64,000 nt of DNA, from contig JAFRQX010000045.1 in the NCBI GenBank assembly GCA_017428385.1, forward strand, positions 1-64,000. Reading direction: 5' to 3'. Positions 38,489-46,351 of this stretch are shown here, in pieces; within the stretch, counting starts at the first letter, position 1, and the number at the start of each line of letters is the position of its first letter. A program made the position numbers and the translations under genes. The notes beneath the pieces are model-generated. The model ran no database searches and had not been told where the DNA came from. It saw nothing but the letters and a program-made list of their open reading frames with translations. The stretch is from Clostridia bacterium (GTDB lineage: Bacteria > Bacillota > Clostridia > Christensenellales > Aristaeellaceae).

Positions 38489-38803
38489 ATGGCGACACCG
38501 AATCAGAGAATGTGGGCCCAGGCCCGGGACCGGCTGGCGGGGACGATTAAATCCCTCGGCTTTCCGGAAGAGTTCGCGGACCTGCTGGCAAAGCAGCTGG
38601 GAAGCCCCAAAGCCATCGACCGGATGACGGACTGGCTGTATCACGTCCGTCCCCGCAGTGTGGAAATGGTGGTGGATGAGATGCTGGCCATCTGCTCGGA
38701 TATAGAAGCCTGGAAGAAGAAAAAGGAAAGCCAGGAAGCCCAGTGGGGCTATACCCGCTGGCTGAACAGCGAGACCCGGTGGAAAAATGAGGAAGAGGAA
38801 TAA
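38489..38803 (+). CDS. Small hypothetical protein upstream of MFS gene
   Basis: A 104-residue soluble, helical protein rich in Trp, Lys and Glu: RMWAQARDRLAGTIKSLGFP, then AIDRMTDWLYHVRPRSVEMV, ending in an acidic EEEE tail. No known domain is recognised. GGGAG lies 9 bases before the ATG. Its stop is two bases before the ATG of the MFS transporter gene, so the two are translated as one operon. Similar small proteins made just before a transporter may modulate it, but nothing here proves that. Confidence 0.7.
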   Translation: MATPNQRMWAQARDRLAGTIKSLGFPEEFADLLAKQLGSPKAIDRMTDWLYHVRPRSVEMVVDEMLAICSDIEAWKKKKESQEAQWGYTRWLNSETRWKNEEEE

Positions 38804-38805
38804 GC

Positions 38806-39990
38806 ATGGAAAAGAATTACCGGAAGACCCTGCTGGCGTGCTACCTGGGCTTTATCACCCAGGCGATTGCCGCCAATTTTGCGCCGCTTCTGTTCCTGAA
38901 GCTGCATACGGACTACGCGATCCCGCTGGGCAAGATTGCCCTGATCCCCACGGCGTTCTTCCTGACCCAGCTGCTGGTGGACGTGCTCTGCGCGAAGTTT
39001 GTGGACTCCATCGGCTACCGGCGCAGTATCGTCATGTCTGAGGTTACCTCCTGCCTGGGCCTGGCAGGCCTGGCCTTTATCCCGGACCTGCTCGGGGACC
39101 CCTTCATCGGCATCCTGATCTGTGTGGTGATCTACGCTATCGGCAGCGGCCTGATTGAGGTCCTGGTGAGCCCCATCGTGGAGGCCTGTCCCTTTGACCA
39201 CAAGGACGCGGTGATGAGCCTGCTGCACTCCTTCTACTGCTGGGGCTGCGTGGGCGTGATCCTGCTGTCCACGGCCTTTTTCGCGGTGTTCGGCATCGAC
39301 AACTGGAAATGGCTGGCCTGCATCTGGGCCCTGGTGCCGCTGTATAATATCTTCAACTTTGCCACCTGTCCCATTGAGCGGCTGACGGAGGAAGGAAAGG
39401 GCATGACCATCCGCGGGCTGTTCAAACTGCGGATCTTCTGGATCGCCATTGTGCTGATGGTCTGCGCCGGGGCTTCCGAGCTGGCCATGGCCCAGTGGGC
39501 GTCCGCCTTCACGGAGGCGGCCCTGGGCTTTTCCAAAACTGTGGGTGACCTGATCGGCCCCTGCCTGTTCGCCGTTACCATGGGTATCTGCCGGGTGATC
39601 TACGGGAAGTTCGGCCCGAAGATGGACCTGACAAAGTTCATGATCGGCTCCGGCGTCCTGTGCCTGTGCTGCTACCTGCTGGCCTGCCTGTCCTCCAGCC
39701 CGGTGCTGGGCCTGGTCGGATGCGTATGCTGCGGTTTCTCCGTGGGCATCATGTGGCCGGGAACGATCAGCATTACATCGCCCCGGATTCCTACGGGCGG
39801 TACGGCGCTGTTTGCCCTGCTGGCCATGGCGGGCGACCTGGGCGGCGCCTTCGGCCCCAGCCTGGTGGGCACCGTGACGCAGCAGGCCGGGGACAACCTG
39901 CAGACCGGCATGCTGGCCGGAAGCATCTTCCCGCTGGTACTGATCATCGCGCTGGTGCTGCTGAACAGGAAAGCAAAGGAAAACAAATAA
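38806..39990 (+). CDS. MFS transporter
   Basis: A 394-residue integral membrane protein with about twelve hydrophobic helices in two halves and a hydrophilic loop near 195-210. The cytoplasmic loop after helix 2 reads AKFVDSIGYRRS, the family's G-x-x-x-D/R-x-G-R-R motif in altered form. Proline- and glycine-rich helices (GDLGGAFGPSLVG) near the end are typical. The overall look is of the FucP/sugar-facilitator branch, but the substrate is not inferable. GAGGAAGAGG lies about 6 bases upstream of the ATG. A terminator follows directly. Confidence 0.85.
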   Translation: MEKNYRKTLLACYLGFITQAIAANFAPLLFLKLHTDYAIPLGKIALIPTAFFLTQLLVDVLCAKFVDSIGYRRSIVMSEVTSCLGLAGLAFIPDLLGDPFIGILICVVIYAIGSGLIEVLVSPIVEACPFDHKDAVMSLLHSFYCWGCVGVILLSTAFFAVFGIDNWKWLACIWALVPLYNIFNFATCPIERLTEEGKGMTIRGLFKLRIFWIAIVLMVCAGASELAMAQWASAFTEAALGFSKTVGDLIGPCLFAVTMGICRVIYGKFGPKMDLTKFMIGSGVLCLCCYLLACLSSSPVLGLVGCVCCGFSVGIMWPGTISITSPRIPTGGTALFALLAMAGDLGGAFGPSLVGTVTQQAGDNLQTGMLAGSIFPLVLIIALVLLNRKAKENK

Positions 39991-40000
39991 AGTCAAAGAC

Positions 40001-40032
40001 GGACGATGAGAGTTTGCTCATCGTCCTTTTTT
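40001..40032 (+). terminator. Terminator of the MFS operon
   Basis: GGACGATGAG...CTCATCGTCC then six T. Confidence 0.92.
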
Positions 40033-40122
40033 GTTGTTGACTTAGAGTATACTCCAATGTGTAGTATGGAACTGTGAGAAAAAGCTGCGGAATAAGAAAT
40101 GACGAAAGGGAGTGAGGATTAG

Positions 40123-40752
40123 GTGAGGTATATCTGTTCCGTCTGCGGCTATGTATATGATGAGGCAAAAGAGAAAATCCCCTGGGCGGAGCTGCCGGAG
40201 GACTGGAAATGTCCCCTGTGCGGCGCGGCCAAGTCGGACTTTGTGCCGGAAGGACAAGCTTCCGGCAGCGCGGAAGCGGCTGCCCCGGCGGCTGAAACCG
40301 AGCTGAAGCCCCTGACGGCAGCAGAGGTCAGCGCCCTGTGCTCCAACCTGGCCAAGGGCTGCGAAAAGCAGTACAAGGCGGAGCTGGCGGAAGCCTTTAC
40401 CGGCCTGGCGGCCTGGTTTGGCGGCCAGGAGCGGACGGTGACGGACGCGTCCTTTGAAAAGCTGCTGGAGAAGGTGAATGCCGACCTGGAATCCGGCTTC
40501 CCGGCGGTGAACGCCGTTTCCCGCCAGGAGGGAGACCGGGGCGCGCTGCGGGCCCTCACCTGGAGCGAGAAGGTGACGCGCATCCTCAAGTCCCTGCTGA
40601 CCCGGTACGCGCAGGAGGGAGAGGCGATGCTGGCGGATACGCAGGTGTACGTCTGCACAATCTGCGGCTTCGTCTATGTGGGGAATGATCTTCCCGACGT
40701 CTGCCCGGTCTGCAAGGTGCCGAACTTCAAATTTGAAAAGATCGGAGGGTAA
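40123..40752 (+). CDS. Two-rubredoxin-domain protein
   Basis: A 209-residue redox protein. Residues 1-45 are a rubredoxin domain ([11 protein letters not shown] … [13 protein letters not shown]) with two C-x-x-C pairs binding one iron. A helical middle of about 120 residues follows an Ala/Pro/Glu linker. Residues 175-205 form a second, shorter rubredoxin-like domain ([13 protein letters not shown] … [12 protein letters not shown]) as in rubrerythrin. It would pass electrons to the next gene's rubrerythrin during peroxide reduction. The start is GTG 40123 after GAGG. Three bases separate it from the next gene. Confidence 0.88.
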   Translation: MRYICSVCGYVYDEAKEKIPWAELPEDWKCPLCGAAKSDFVPEGQASGSAEAAAPAAETELKPLTAAEVSALCSNLAKGCEKQYKAELAEAFTGLAAWFGGQERTVTDASFEKLLEKVNADLESGFPAVNAVSRQEGDRGALRALTWSEKVTRILKSLLTRYAQEGEAMLADTQVYVCTICGFVYVGNDLPDVCPVCKVPNFKFEKIGG

Positions 40753-40755
40753 GCG

Positions 40756-41910
40756 ATGAGTGATCGGATAGCGGTCCGGAACGTCCGGAAATGCGAAAAA
40801 GACTGCCTGTGCCTCTACGTCTGCCCTACCGGCGCGTCGGACACGGAAAACAGCGTGATTGACGCTGAAAAGTGCATCGGCTGCGGCGCCTGCGCGGACG
40901 CCTGCCCGGCCGGAGCCATCAGCATGGTGCCGAAGGAGTACCCGCCGCAGCAGGAAAAGAAGGAAGCGGTGATCGCGGCGCTCCGGGGCCTGGTTTCATC
41001 CAAGTCGGAGCAGGAGCAGCTGGCGGCCTTGCTGCCCGGAAAGCTGGCAAAAGCGCTGGAGAGATCCAACCGCATCATGGCGGAGGATCTGCTGCGGGAG
41101 GCAGGCTATATGCTGCCCCAGAGCGGCAATGTGAAGCAGTTCCTGCAGGAGCTGCTGTCCCGGGAAGGGGACGGCTTCCCCGCGGAGGCGGTGAAAACGC
41201 TGCTGGCGAAACTGCCGTTCAATGAACCTGATCATAAAAAGGAGGATATAAAAATGGAAAAATGGAAATGCCCGATCTGCGGATACGTACATGAAGGACC
41301 CCTGCCGGAAGGATTCACCTGCCCGGTGTGCAAACAGCCCGGCTCTGTGTTTGTGAAGGTGGAAGCGGCGAAGAGCAACCCCTACGCGGGCACGCAGACT
41401 GAGAAGAACCTGGAAGCGGCTTTTGCCGGTGAGTCCCAGGCCCGGAACAAATATACCTACTTCGCCTCCAAGGCAAAGAAGGAAGGCTTTGAACAGATTG
41501 CCGCCCTGTTCCTGCAGACCGCGGAGAACGAGAAGGAGCACGCGAAGATCTGGTTCAAGGAGCTGAACGGCATCGGCAACACCGCCGAGAACCTGGCCGC
41601 CGCGGCGGACGGGGAGAACTATGAGTGGACCGATATGTATGAAGGCTTTGCCGTGACCGCGGAGAAGGAAGGCTTTACCGAGCTGGCGGCCAAGTTCCGC
41701 ATGGTGGCGGCTATCGAGAAGCACCATGAGGAGCGCTACCGCGCCCTGCTGCGGAATGTGGAAGCCCAGGAAGTCTTCGCGAAGAGCGAGGTCAAGGTCT
41801 GGGAGTGCCGGAACTGCGGCCACATCGTGGTGGGCACCAAGGCACCGGAAATCTGCCCGGTCTGCGCCCATCCCCAGAGCTATTTCGAGATCCACGCGGA
41901 AAACTATTAA
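40756..41910 (+). CDS. rbr: Ferredoxin-rubrerythrin fusion with internal start
   Basis: A 384-residue fusion. Residues 1-60: ferredoxin region with the 4Fe-4S motif [12 protein letters not shown] and an unusual [12 protein letters not shown]. Residues 60-160: helical. From residue 167: a full reverse-order rubrerythrin, with rubredoxin domain ([12 protein letters not shown]…TCPVCK), diiron four-helix bundle ([29 protein letters not shown]) and a second rubredoxin ([10 protein letters not shown]…CPVCAHP). Met167 (ATG 41254-41256) has an AAAGGAGG site 8 bases before it. Free rubrerythrin is therefore probably also made. It detoxifies hydrogen peroxide in anaerobes. Confidence 0.9.
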   Translation: MSDRIAVRNVRKCEKDCLCLYVCPTGASDTENSVIDAEKCIGCGACADACPAGAISMVPKEYPPQQEKKEAVIAALRGLVSSKSEQEQLAALLPGKLAKALERSNRIMAEDLLREAGYMLPQSGNVKQFLQELLSREGDGFPAEAVKTLLAKLPFNEPDHKKEDIKMEKWKCPICGYVHEGPLPEGFTCPVCKQPGSVFVKVEAAKSNPYAGTQTEKNLEAAFAGESQARNKYTYFASKAKKEGFEQIAALFLQTAENEKEHAKIWFKELNGIGNTAENLAAAADGENYEWTDMYEGFAVTAEKEGFTELAAKFRMVAAIEKHHEERYRALLRNVEAQEVFAKSEVKVWECRNCGHIVVGTKAPEICPVCAHPQSYFEIHAENY

Positions 41911-41923
41911 TGAACCGGAAAGC

Positions 41924-41952
41924 GGCCGGGAGAGCATTCTCCCGGTCTTTAT
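41924..41952 (+). terminator. Terminator of the rubrerythrin operon
   Basis: CCGGGAGA-GCAT-TCTCCCGG then TCTTTATTTG. Confidence 0.75.
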
Positions 41953-41985
41953 TTGTCCAAAATTCACTTTTTGGAAGATTGAGGG

Positions 41986-42013
41986 TTGACATTTGAAATA
42001 TATTTGATAAAAT
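41986..42013 (+). promoter_or_regulatory. Promoter of the glutathione-peroxidase-like gene
   Basis: TTGACA (41986-41991), 16-base spacer, TAAAAT (42008-42013), 34 bases before the start codon. Confidence 0.7.
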
Positions 42014-42046
42014 ACAATCGTATCAAAGATAGCGAAAGGAGCAATC

Positions 42047-42598
42047 ATGCTTATGAAGACTGTATATGATTTCACCGTGAAGGATCGGCAGGGACAGGCT
42101 GTCAGCCTGAAGGACTATGAGGGCAAGGTGCTGCTGATCGTGAACACGGCCACCGGCTGCGGCTTCACCCCGCATTATGAGCCCCTGGAAGCGATGTATA
42201 AGGAACTGAAGGAGAAGGGACTGGAGATCCTGGACTTCCCCTGCAACCAGTTCGCCAACCAGGCACCCGGCAGCGAGGAGGAGATTCACCAGTTCTGCAC
42301 CCTGAAGTACGGTACCGATTTCCCGCAGTTCGCCAAGATTGACGTGAACGGGGAGAACGCTGATCCGCTGTTTGCTTTCCTGGCAACAGAAAAGCCCTTC
42401 ACCGGTTTCGGCAAAGGACTGAAGAACGCAGCCCTGAACAAGTTTGCCGATATGAACAACAAGTCCTTCGGCGACAAGGCGTATATCAAGTGGAATTTCA
42501 CCAAGTTCCTGGTGAACCGGGAAGGCCAGGTTATCGCCCGGTTTGAGCCCACCACCGACATGAAAGATGTGAAGGCAGCGGTCGAAGCCGCACTGTGA
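42047..42598 (+). CDS. Glutathione-peroxidase-family thiol peroxidase
   Basis: A 183-residue peroxidase of the GPx fold, probably thioredoxin-dependent as in most bacteria. The peroxidatic Cys38 lies in IVNTATGCGFTPHYE. The second catalytic region is DFPCNQFANQAPGSEEEI, where Gln and Asn complete the site and the Cys may resolve. The family Trp/Asn segment is YIKWNFTKFLVNREG. It lies directly after the rubrerythrin operon with its own promoter, adding to peroxide defence. AAAGGAG lies 6 bases before the first of two close ATGs. Confidence 0.92.
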   Translation: MLMKTVYDFTVKDRQGQAVSLKDYEGKVLLIVNTATGCGFTPHYEPLEAMYKELKEKGLEILDFPCNQFANQAPGSEEEIHQFCTLKYGTDFPQFAKIDVNGENADPLFAFLATEKPFTGFGKGLKNAALNKFADMNNKSFGDKAYIKWNFTKFLVNREGQVIARFEPTTDMKDVKAAVEAAL

Positions 42599-42633
42599 CG
42601 TGAGACGATTGCGCACAGGAAACCACTAGATCA

Positions 42634-42664
42634 TTGTGCATTGTACATTGTGCATTGTGCATTA
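42634..42664. repeat. Heptamer array (ATTGTGC units)
   Basis: Four units ATTGTGC/ATTGTAC and a final ATTA. The stop codon of azlD (minus strand) falls in its last bases. Confidence 0.7.
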
Positions 42665-42982
42665 AAACACGAAGTGTATCAGTGCCATATAGCACACCGT
42701 TCCCGCTAAAATACTCACCAGCACATTCCTTTTCCAGGCCTGCAGGAGAACCACCAGCAGGGCAGAGATCAGCTCCGGAACGCCGAAAGGCGCGGAGCTG
42801 ATTTTTGTATCCTTGAGGCAGTAGATCACCAGCATGCCGATGATGGCCGGGGGAAGCACCTTGCCCAGGTAGGCAATATAGTCCGGGGTTTTCTTCCGGA
42901 AGACCAGGAAGGGAAGTGCCCGGAGCAGGATGGTTACCAGGGACATGACCGCCACCAGGACGGCGGAATGGGAGACGCTCAT
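42662..42982 (-). CDS. azlD: Branched-chain amino acid exporter, small subunit AzlD
   Basis: A 106-residue membrane protein with four hydrophobic helices. The first motif LRALPFLVFR is the AzlD family signature, followed by LGKVLPPAIIGMLVIYCLKD. With AzlC it forms an exporter for branched-chain amino acids or analogues. Its ATG at 42982 overlaps the TGA of azlC (ATGA), so translation is coupled. The 3' end runs into a heptamer array. Confidence 0.88.
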   Translation of the reverse strand: MSVSHSAVLVAVMSLVTILLRALPFLVFRKKTPDYIAYLGKVLPPAIIGMLVIYCLKDTKISSAPFGVPELISALLVVLLQAWKRNVLVSILAGTVCYMALIHFVF

Positions 42983-43671
42983 TCGCTCACCTTCCTTCTG
43001 GCGGAGATGGTGCTCCTGAACAGGGTCAGCAGCAGGGTGATCAGGCACATGGCGGGGATCAGGAAGCCTTCCGGCCCGAAGACCAGCAGGCACAGCAGGG
43101 TGCCCAGCAGGCCGGTGAGGGCAGGCAGGTGATCCTTTGTTTCGATCCACTGCTCCGTGAAGGACGCGATGAACAGGGCAGTCATGGAAAACTCAATGCC
43201 CGCGGCGGAGAAGGGAAGCACGCTGCCCGCGAGGCTTCCCAGGACGCTGCCCAGCACCCAGTAGGACTGGTTGAAGAGGGAAACCAGGAAGCGGAAACGG
43301 TGCGGATCCATGCCCTCCGGCGTCTTCCCGTCGCAGAGCAGGGAATAGGTTTCGTCCGTCAGGCCGAAAATGAGATAAGGCTTGTACCGTCCGGCGTCTT
43401 TGTAGTGGCCGAACATGGAAATGCTGTAGAACAGATGCCGGGCGTTGACCATGATCGTGGTAAGAATCACGGTGAGCACAGAGGCGCCGCCGGAAAGCAG
43501 GCCGACGCCCACAAACTGCATGGAGCCGGCATAAACCAGCAGGCTCATGGCAAAGGTCCAGGGCAGGCCGTACCCGTTGTTCCAGGCGAGGATGCCGAAG
43601 CCGGTACCCAGGATGAGGTATCCTCCCATCACCGGCAGGGATTTGATAAAAGCGGCTCTGACTGTTTTCAT
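42979..43671 (-). CDS. azlC: Branched-chain amino acid exporter, large subunit AzlC
   Basis: A 230-residue integral membrane protein with seven or eight helices. Family marks are ILGTGFGILAWNNGYGLPW, YAGSMQFVGVGLL, NARHLFYSISM and the acidic GLTDETYSLL. AzlC is the large component of the AzlCD exporter for branched-chain amino acids. The ATG at 43671 follows AAAGGAAC. The two genes overlap by four bases. Confidence 0.9.
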   Translation of the reverse strand: MKTVRAAFIKSLPVMGGYLILGTGFGILAWNNGYGLPWTFAMSLLVYAGSMQFVGVGLLSGGASVLTVILTTIMVNARHLFYSISMFGHYKDAGRYKPYLIFGLTDETYSLLCDGKTPEGMDPHRFRFLVSLFNQSYWVLGSVLGSLAGSVLPFSAAGIEFSMTALFIASFTEQWIETKDHLPALTGLLGTLLCLLVFGPEGFLIPAMCLITLLLTLFRSTISARRKVSE

Positions 43672-43881
43672 CCGAAGGTCAGGTTCCTTTCGGCGGAGGG
43701 ACAGGATTTCCGCTCCGCGATTTCACCCTATGCTATGCCTTGGAGCGTACTCCATGTCAAGTTTTTGTTTTGCATCAAAAAAGCCGCAAAAAATGAACGG
43801 CACCCGGTCAAAAAATGGAAAGCGGCGGACAGGATCGGTTCGGTATACTTTTCCCGGAAACCAAAAAAGGGGGCAGAAAAG

Positions 43882-44598
43882 ATGGCACAGACAGTATTGA
43901 TTACCGGCACGGGCAGGCCTTATGCCCTTGGATTCAATATGGTGAGGCGTTACCTGGAGCACGGGGATACCGTGTTTGCTTCCATCCGCCGCCCGTCGGA
44001 AGCCCTGGAGGCCCTGCGGGAGGAATATCCGGAGCAGCTGCATATCCTGACCATGGACATCGCGGTGACGGAATCCGTGAATGCCGCGGCTGCGGAAGCG
44101 GAAAAGCTGACGGATCACCTGGACCTGATCATCAACAACGCCACGACGGCTTCCGCGGATACCATGAAGGAACTGCCGGACTTTGACCTGGACCTGATCG
44201 CCCCGGCGGTGAACGTGGGCGCGGTAGGCCCCATCCGGGTCCTGAAGGCCTTCCTGCCGCTGCTGAAGAAGAGCGCGATCGGCGGGCTGGTGGTGAACAT
44301 TTCTTCCGAGGCGGGCAGCATCGGCAAGTGCTACCGGACCTTCTACCTGGATTACGGCACGGAGAAGGCCGCCCTGAATATGCTGACCATGACCGTGCAT
44401 AACTATTTCAAGAACGAGCCGAACCTGAACATCATCTGCATTCATCCCGGCTGGATCCGCACGAACCCGGGCAACACCGAGGCGCCCCTGGATCCCTACG
44501 AGCACGCGGAGACCCTGCGGAACCTGTTTGAAACCAAACGGCATGACAAGGAAGGCCCGGTATTCGTCACCTATGAAGGCGCGCCTTATCCCTGGTAA
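43882..44598 (+). CDS. Short-chain dehydrogenase/reductase
   Basis: A 238-residue NAD(P)-dependent oxidoreductase. The N-terminal glycine loop TGTGRPYALGFNMV is atypical compared with TGxxxGIG. The NNA motif (LIINNATTA) and the catalytic set, Ser in VVNISSEAG and Y-x-x-x-K in DYGTEKAAL, are present. The substrate is unknown. GGGGG lies 9 bases before the ATG at 43882. It begins an operon with a VOC-fold protein and an aldo-keto reductase, so a shared pathway on a small carbonyl compound is likely. Confidence 0.82.
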   Translation: MAQTVLITGTGRPYALGFNMVRRYLEHGDTVFASIRRPSEALEALREEYPEQLHILTMDIAVTESVNAAAAEAEKLTDHLDLIINNATTASADTMKELPDFDLDLIAPAVNVGAVGPIRVLKAFLPLLKKSAIGGLVVNISSEAGSIGKCYRTFYLDYGTEKAALNMLTMTVHNYFKNEPNLNIICIHPGWIRTNPGNTEAPLDPYEHAETLRNLFETKRHDKEGPVFVTYEGAPYPW

Positions 44599-44625
44599 AA
44601 TATTAGAAAAACGGAGGAACAGAAA

Positions 44626-45117
44626 ATGGCCGGTGTAGTTGGAACCCATCTGGTAGCCCAGGTTGGATTTATCGTTAAGGATATTGAGGAAACGAAGAAA
44701 AAGTGGGCGGAGTTCCTCGGCGTGGACGTGCCGGAAACGCAGCCCTGCGGCGATTATGAAATCATGCAGACCGTCTTTGAGGGAAAGCCCGCACCGAAGG
44801 CAAACTCCCTGCTGGCGTTTATTGACGTGAACCCCGGCCTGCAGATTGAGCTGATCCAGCCCAATGAGGAGCCGTCCACCTGGCGGAATTTCCTGAACGA
44901 GCATGGCGAAGGCATGCACCACCTGGCCTTCCAGGTAAAGGATTCCGCGGCACAGGTGGCCAATGCTGAGGCGGCGGGCCTGCGGCTGGTGCAGCACGGA
45001 ACCTACGGGGACGGAAACGGGGAGTATAATTACCTGGAAGCCCCGGACCTGAAATGCATTATTGAACTGCTGGAAAGCTACGCGCCCGTGGACAGCCGGA
45101 GGAGGGAAGTAAAATGA
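44626..45117 (+). CDS. VOC-family (glyoxalase/epimerase-like) protein
   Basis: A 163-residue protein of two beta-alpha-beta-beta-beta units. It begins HLVAQVGFIVKDIEETKKKW, has LQIELIQPNEEPS, then GMHHLAFQVKD (metal His), and ends DLKCIIELLE (metal Glu). The order H, E, H, E matches the glyoxalase I/methylmalonyl-CoA epimerase type. The reaction is unknown. GGAGGAA lies 6 bases before the ATG. Its stop overlaps the next gene's ATG by four bases. Confidence 0.83.
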   Translation: MAGVVGTHLVAQVGFIVKDIEETKKKWAEFLGVDVPETQPCGDYEIMQTVFEGKPAPKANSLLAFIDVNPGLQIELIQPNEEPSTWRNFLNEHGEGMHHLAFQVKDSAAQVANAEAAGLRLVQHGTYGDGNGEYNYLEAPDLKCIIELLESYAPVDSRRREVK

Positions 45118-46043
45118 AATATTACAACGTGAAGAACGGACCGCAGAATGCCTCGGCCATCATCCTGGGCTGCATGCGCATGCCCGCACTGGACACGCAG
45201 AAGGCGGCGGACATGATCCGCACCGCGGTGGAAGAGGGCGTCAACTTCTTTGACCACGCCACCTGCTACGGCAAGGACGGCGAGGCGGAAAAGCGCTTCG
45301 GCGACGCGTTCCCGCTGACCGGCCTGAAGCGGGAGGACGTATACCTGCAGAGCAAGTGCGGTATCAGCAGGGATCCGAGAGAATTCAACTGGAGCAGGGA
45401 CTATATCGTGGAAAACGCCGAGGCGAGCCTGCGCCGGCTGAAGACCGACTACCTGGATGCCCTGCTGCTCCACCGCCCGGACCTGCTGTTTGATCCGGAA
45501 GAGGTGGCGGAAGCCTTCGACAAGCTGGCGGCAAGCGGCAAGGTGCGGTACTTCGGCGTGAGCAACGTGACGCCCGGACAGCTGGAACTGCTGAAGAAGT
45601 ATGTGAAGCAGCCCCTGGTGTTCAACCAGCTGCAGTTCTCCCTGGACCAGAGCCAGCTGATTGACGGCGGCCTGTACCTGAACAATCTGACCACCGACCG
45701 GTCCATCAGCCGGGACAACGGTGTGCTGGATTACTGCCGCCTGAACGATATCACCATCCAGGCCTGGTCTCCGCTGCAGTTCGGCATGTTCGGCGGCTGC
45801 TTCGTGGATCATCCGGACTTCCCGGAACTAAACAAGGTACTGGGCAAACTGGGAGAAAAATACGGCGTGACGAAGACCGCCATTGCCATCGCGTGGATCC
45901 TGCGGCACCCGGCAAAGATGCAGGCCATCGCGGGCACCATGAACCCGCAGCACCTGAAAGAGATCTGTGCCGCGGCGAATGTGGAACTGATACACCAGGA
46001 ATGGTACCGGTTATACTTGGCGTCGGGTAAATTCCTGCCGTAA
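45114..46043 (+). CDS. Aldo/keto reductase
   Basis: A 309-residue TIM-barrel oxidoreductase. The catalytic tetrad is in place: Asp in FFDHATCYG, Tyr in the same motif, Lys in LQSKCG and His in LLHRPDLL. Further family marks are RYFGVSNVTPGQLELL, NQLQFSLDQ and a C-terminal NADPH-binding KTAIAIAWILRHPAKMQAI. It resembles the YdhF group. Translational overlap (ATGA) with the VOC gene indicates one pathway with the SDR. A hairpin string begins 13 bases after its stop. Confidence 0.9.
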   Translation: MKYYNVKNGPQNASAIILGCMRMPALDTQKAADMIRTAVEEGVNFFDHATCYGKDGEAEKRFGDAFPLTGLKREDVYLQSKCGISRDPREFNWSRDYIVENAEASLRRLKTDYLDALLLHRPDLLFDPEEVAEAFDKLAASGKVRYFGVSNVTPGQLELLKKYVKQPLVFNQLQFSLDQSQLIDGGLYLNNLTTDRSISRDNGVLDYCRLNDITIQAWSPLQFGMFGGCFVDHPDFPELNKVLGKLGEKYGVTKTAIAIAWILRHPAKMQAIAGTMNPQHLKEICAAANVELIHQEWYRLYLASGKFLP

Positions 46044-46055
46044 GGGTGAAATTGT

Positions 46056-46186
46056 GCTGCTTCGCAGCAATGATATGTTGACTGCGTCAACATGATATAT
46101 TGCTTCGCAATATGATATATTTGACTGATGTCAAATATGATATATTCGTCTTCGACGAATGTGATCATTAGTGTTTCGGCCTATAG
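46056..46186 (+). repeat. Hairpin string, locus 8 (GATATAT type)
   Basis: GCTGC-TTC-GCAGC, TTGAC-TGC-GTCAA, TTGC-TTC-GCAA, TTTGAC-TGAT-GTCAAA and TTCGTC-TTC-GACGAA, joined by ATGATATAT and ending GTGATCATTAGTGTTTCGGC. Order and end match locus 7. Confidence 0.9.
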
Positions 46187-46351
46187 AACAGCTGTCTGGA
46201 AACGTGCAGCGTGTGGATGCGTGTGACTGAGGGAAAGCAAGGGAAACGGCAGCCAGGGTCTGTGAAATGTTAATTTACACGGTTGTTACATTGCGGTGAT
46301 GACATTGATACACCCCTTTTGATATTCTTGTATCGAAAGGGGTGTTCGTTT

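Noticed and set aside
42605-42664. Heptamer array as a microsatellite assembly artefact
   Set aside because: Units within the array vary (ATTGTGC/ATTGTAC), other loci have different units with the same period, and flanking genes are intact.
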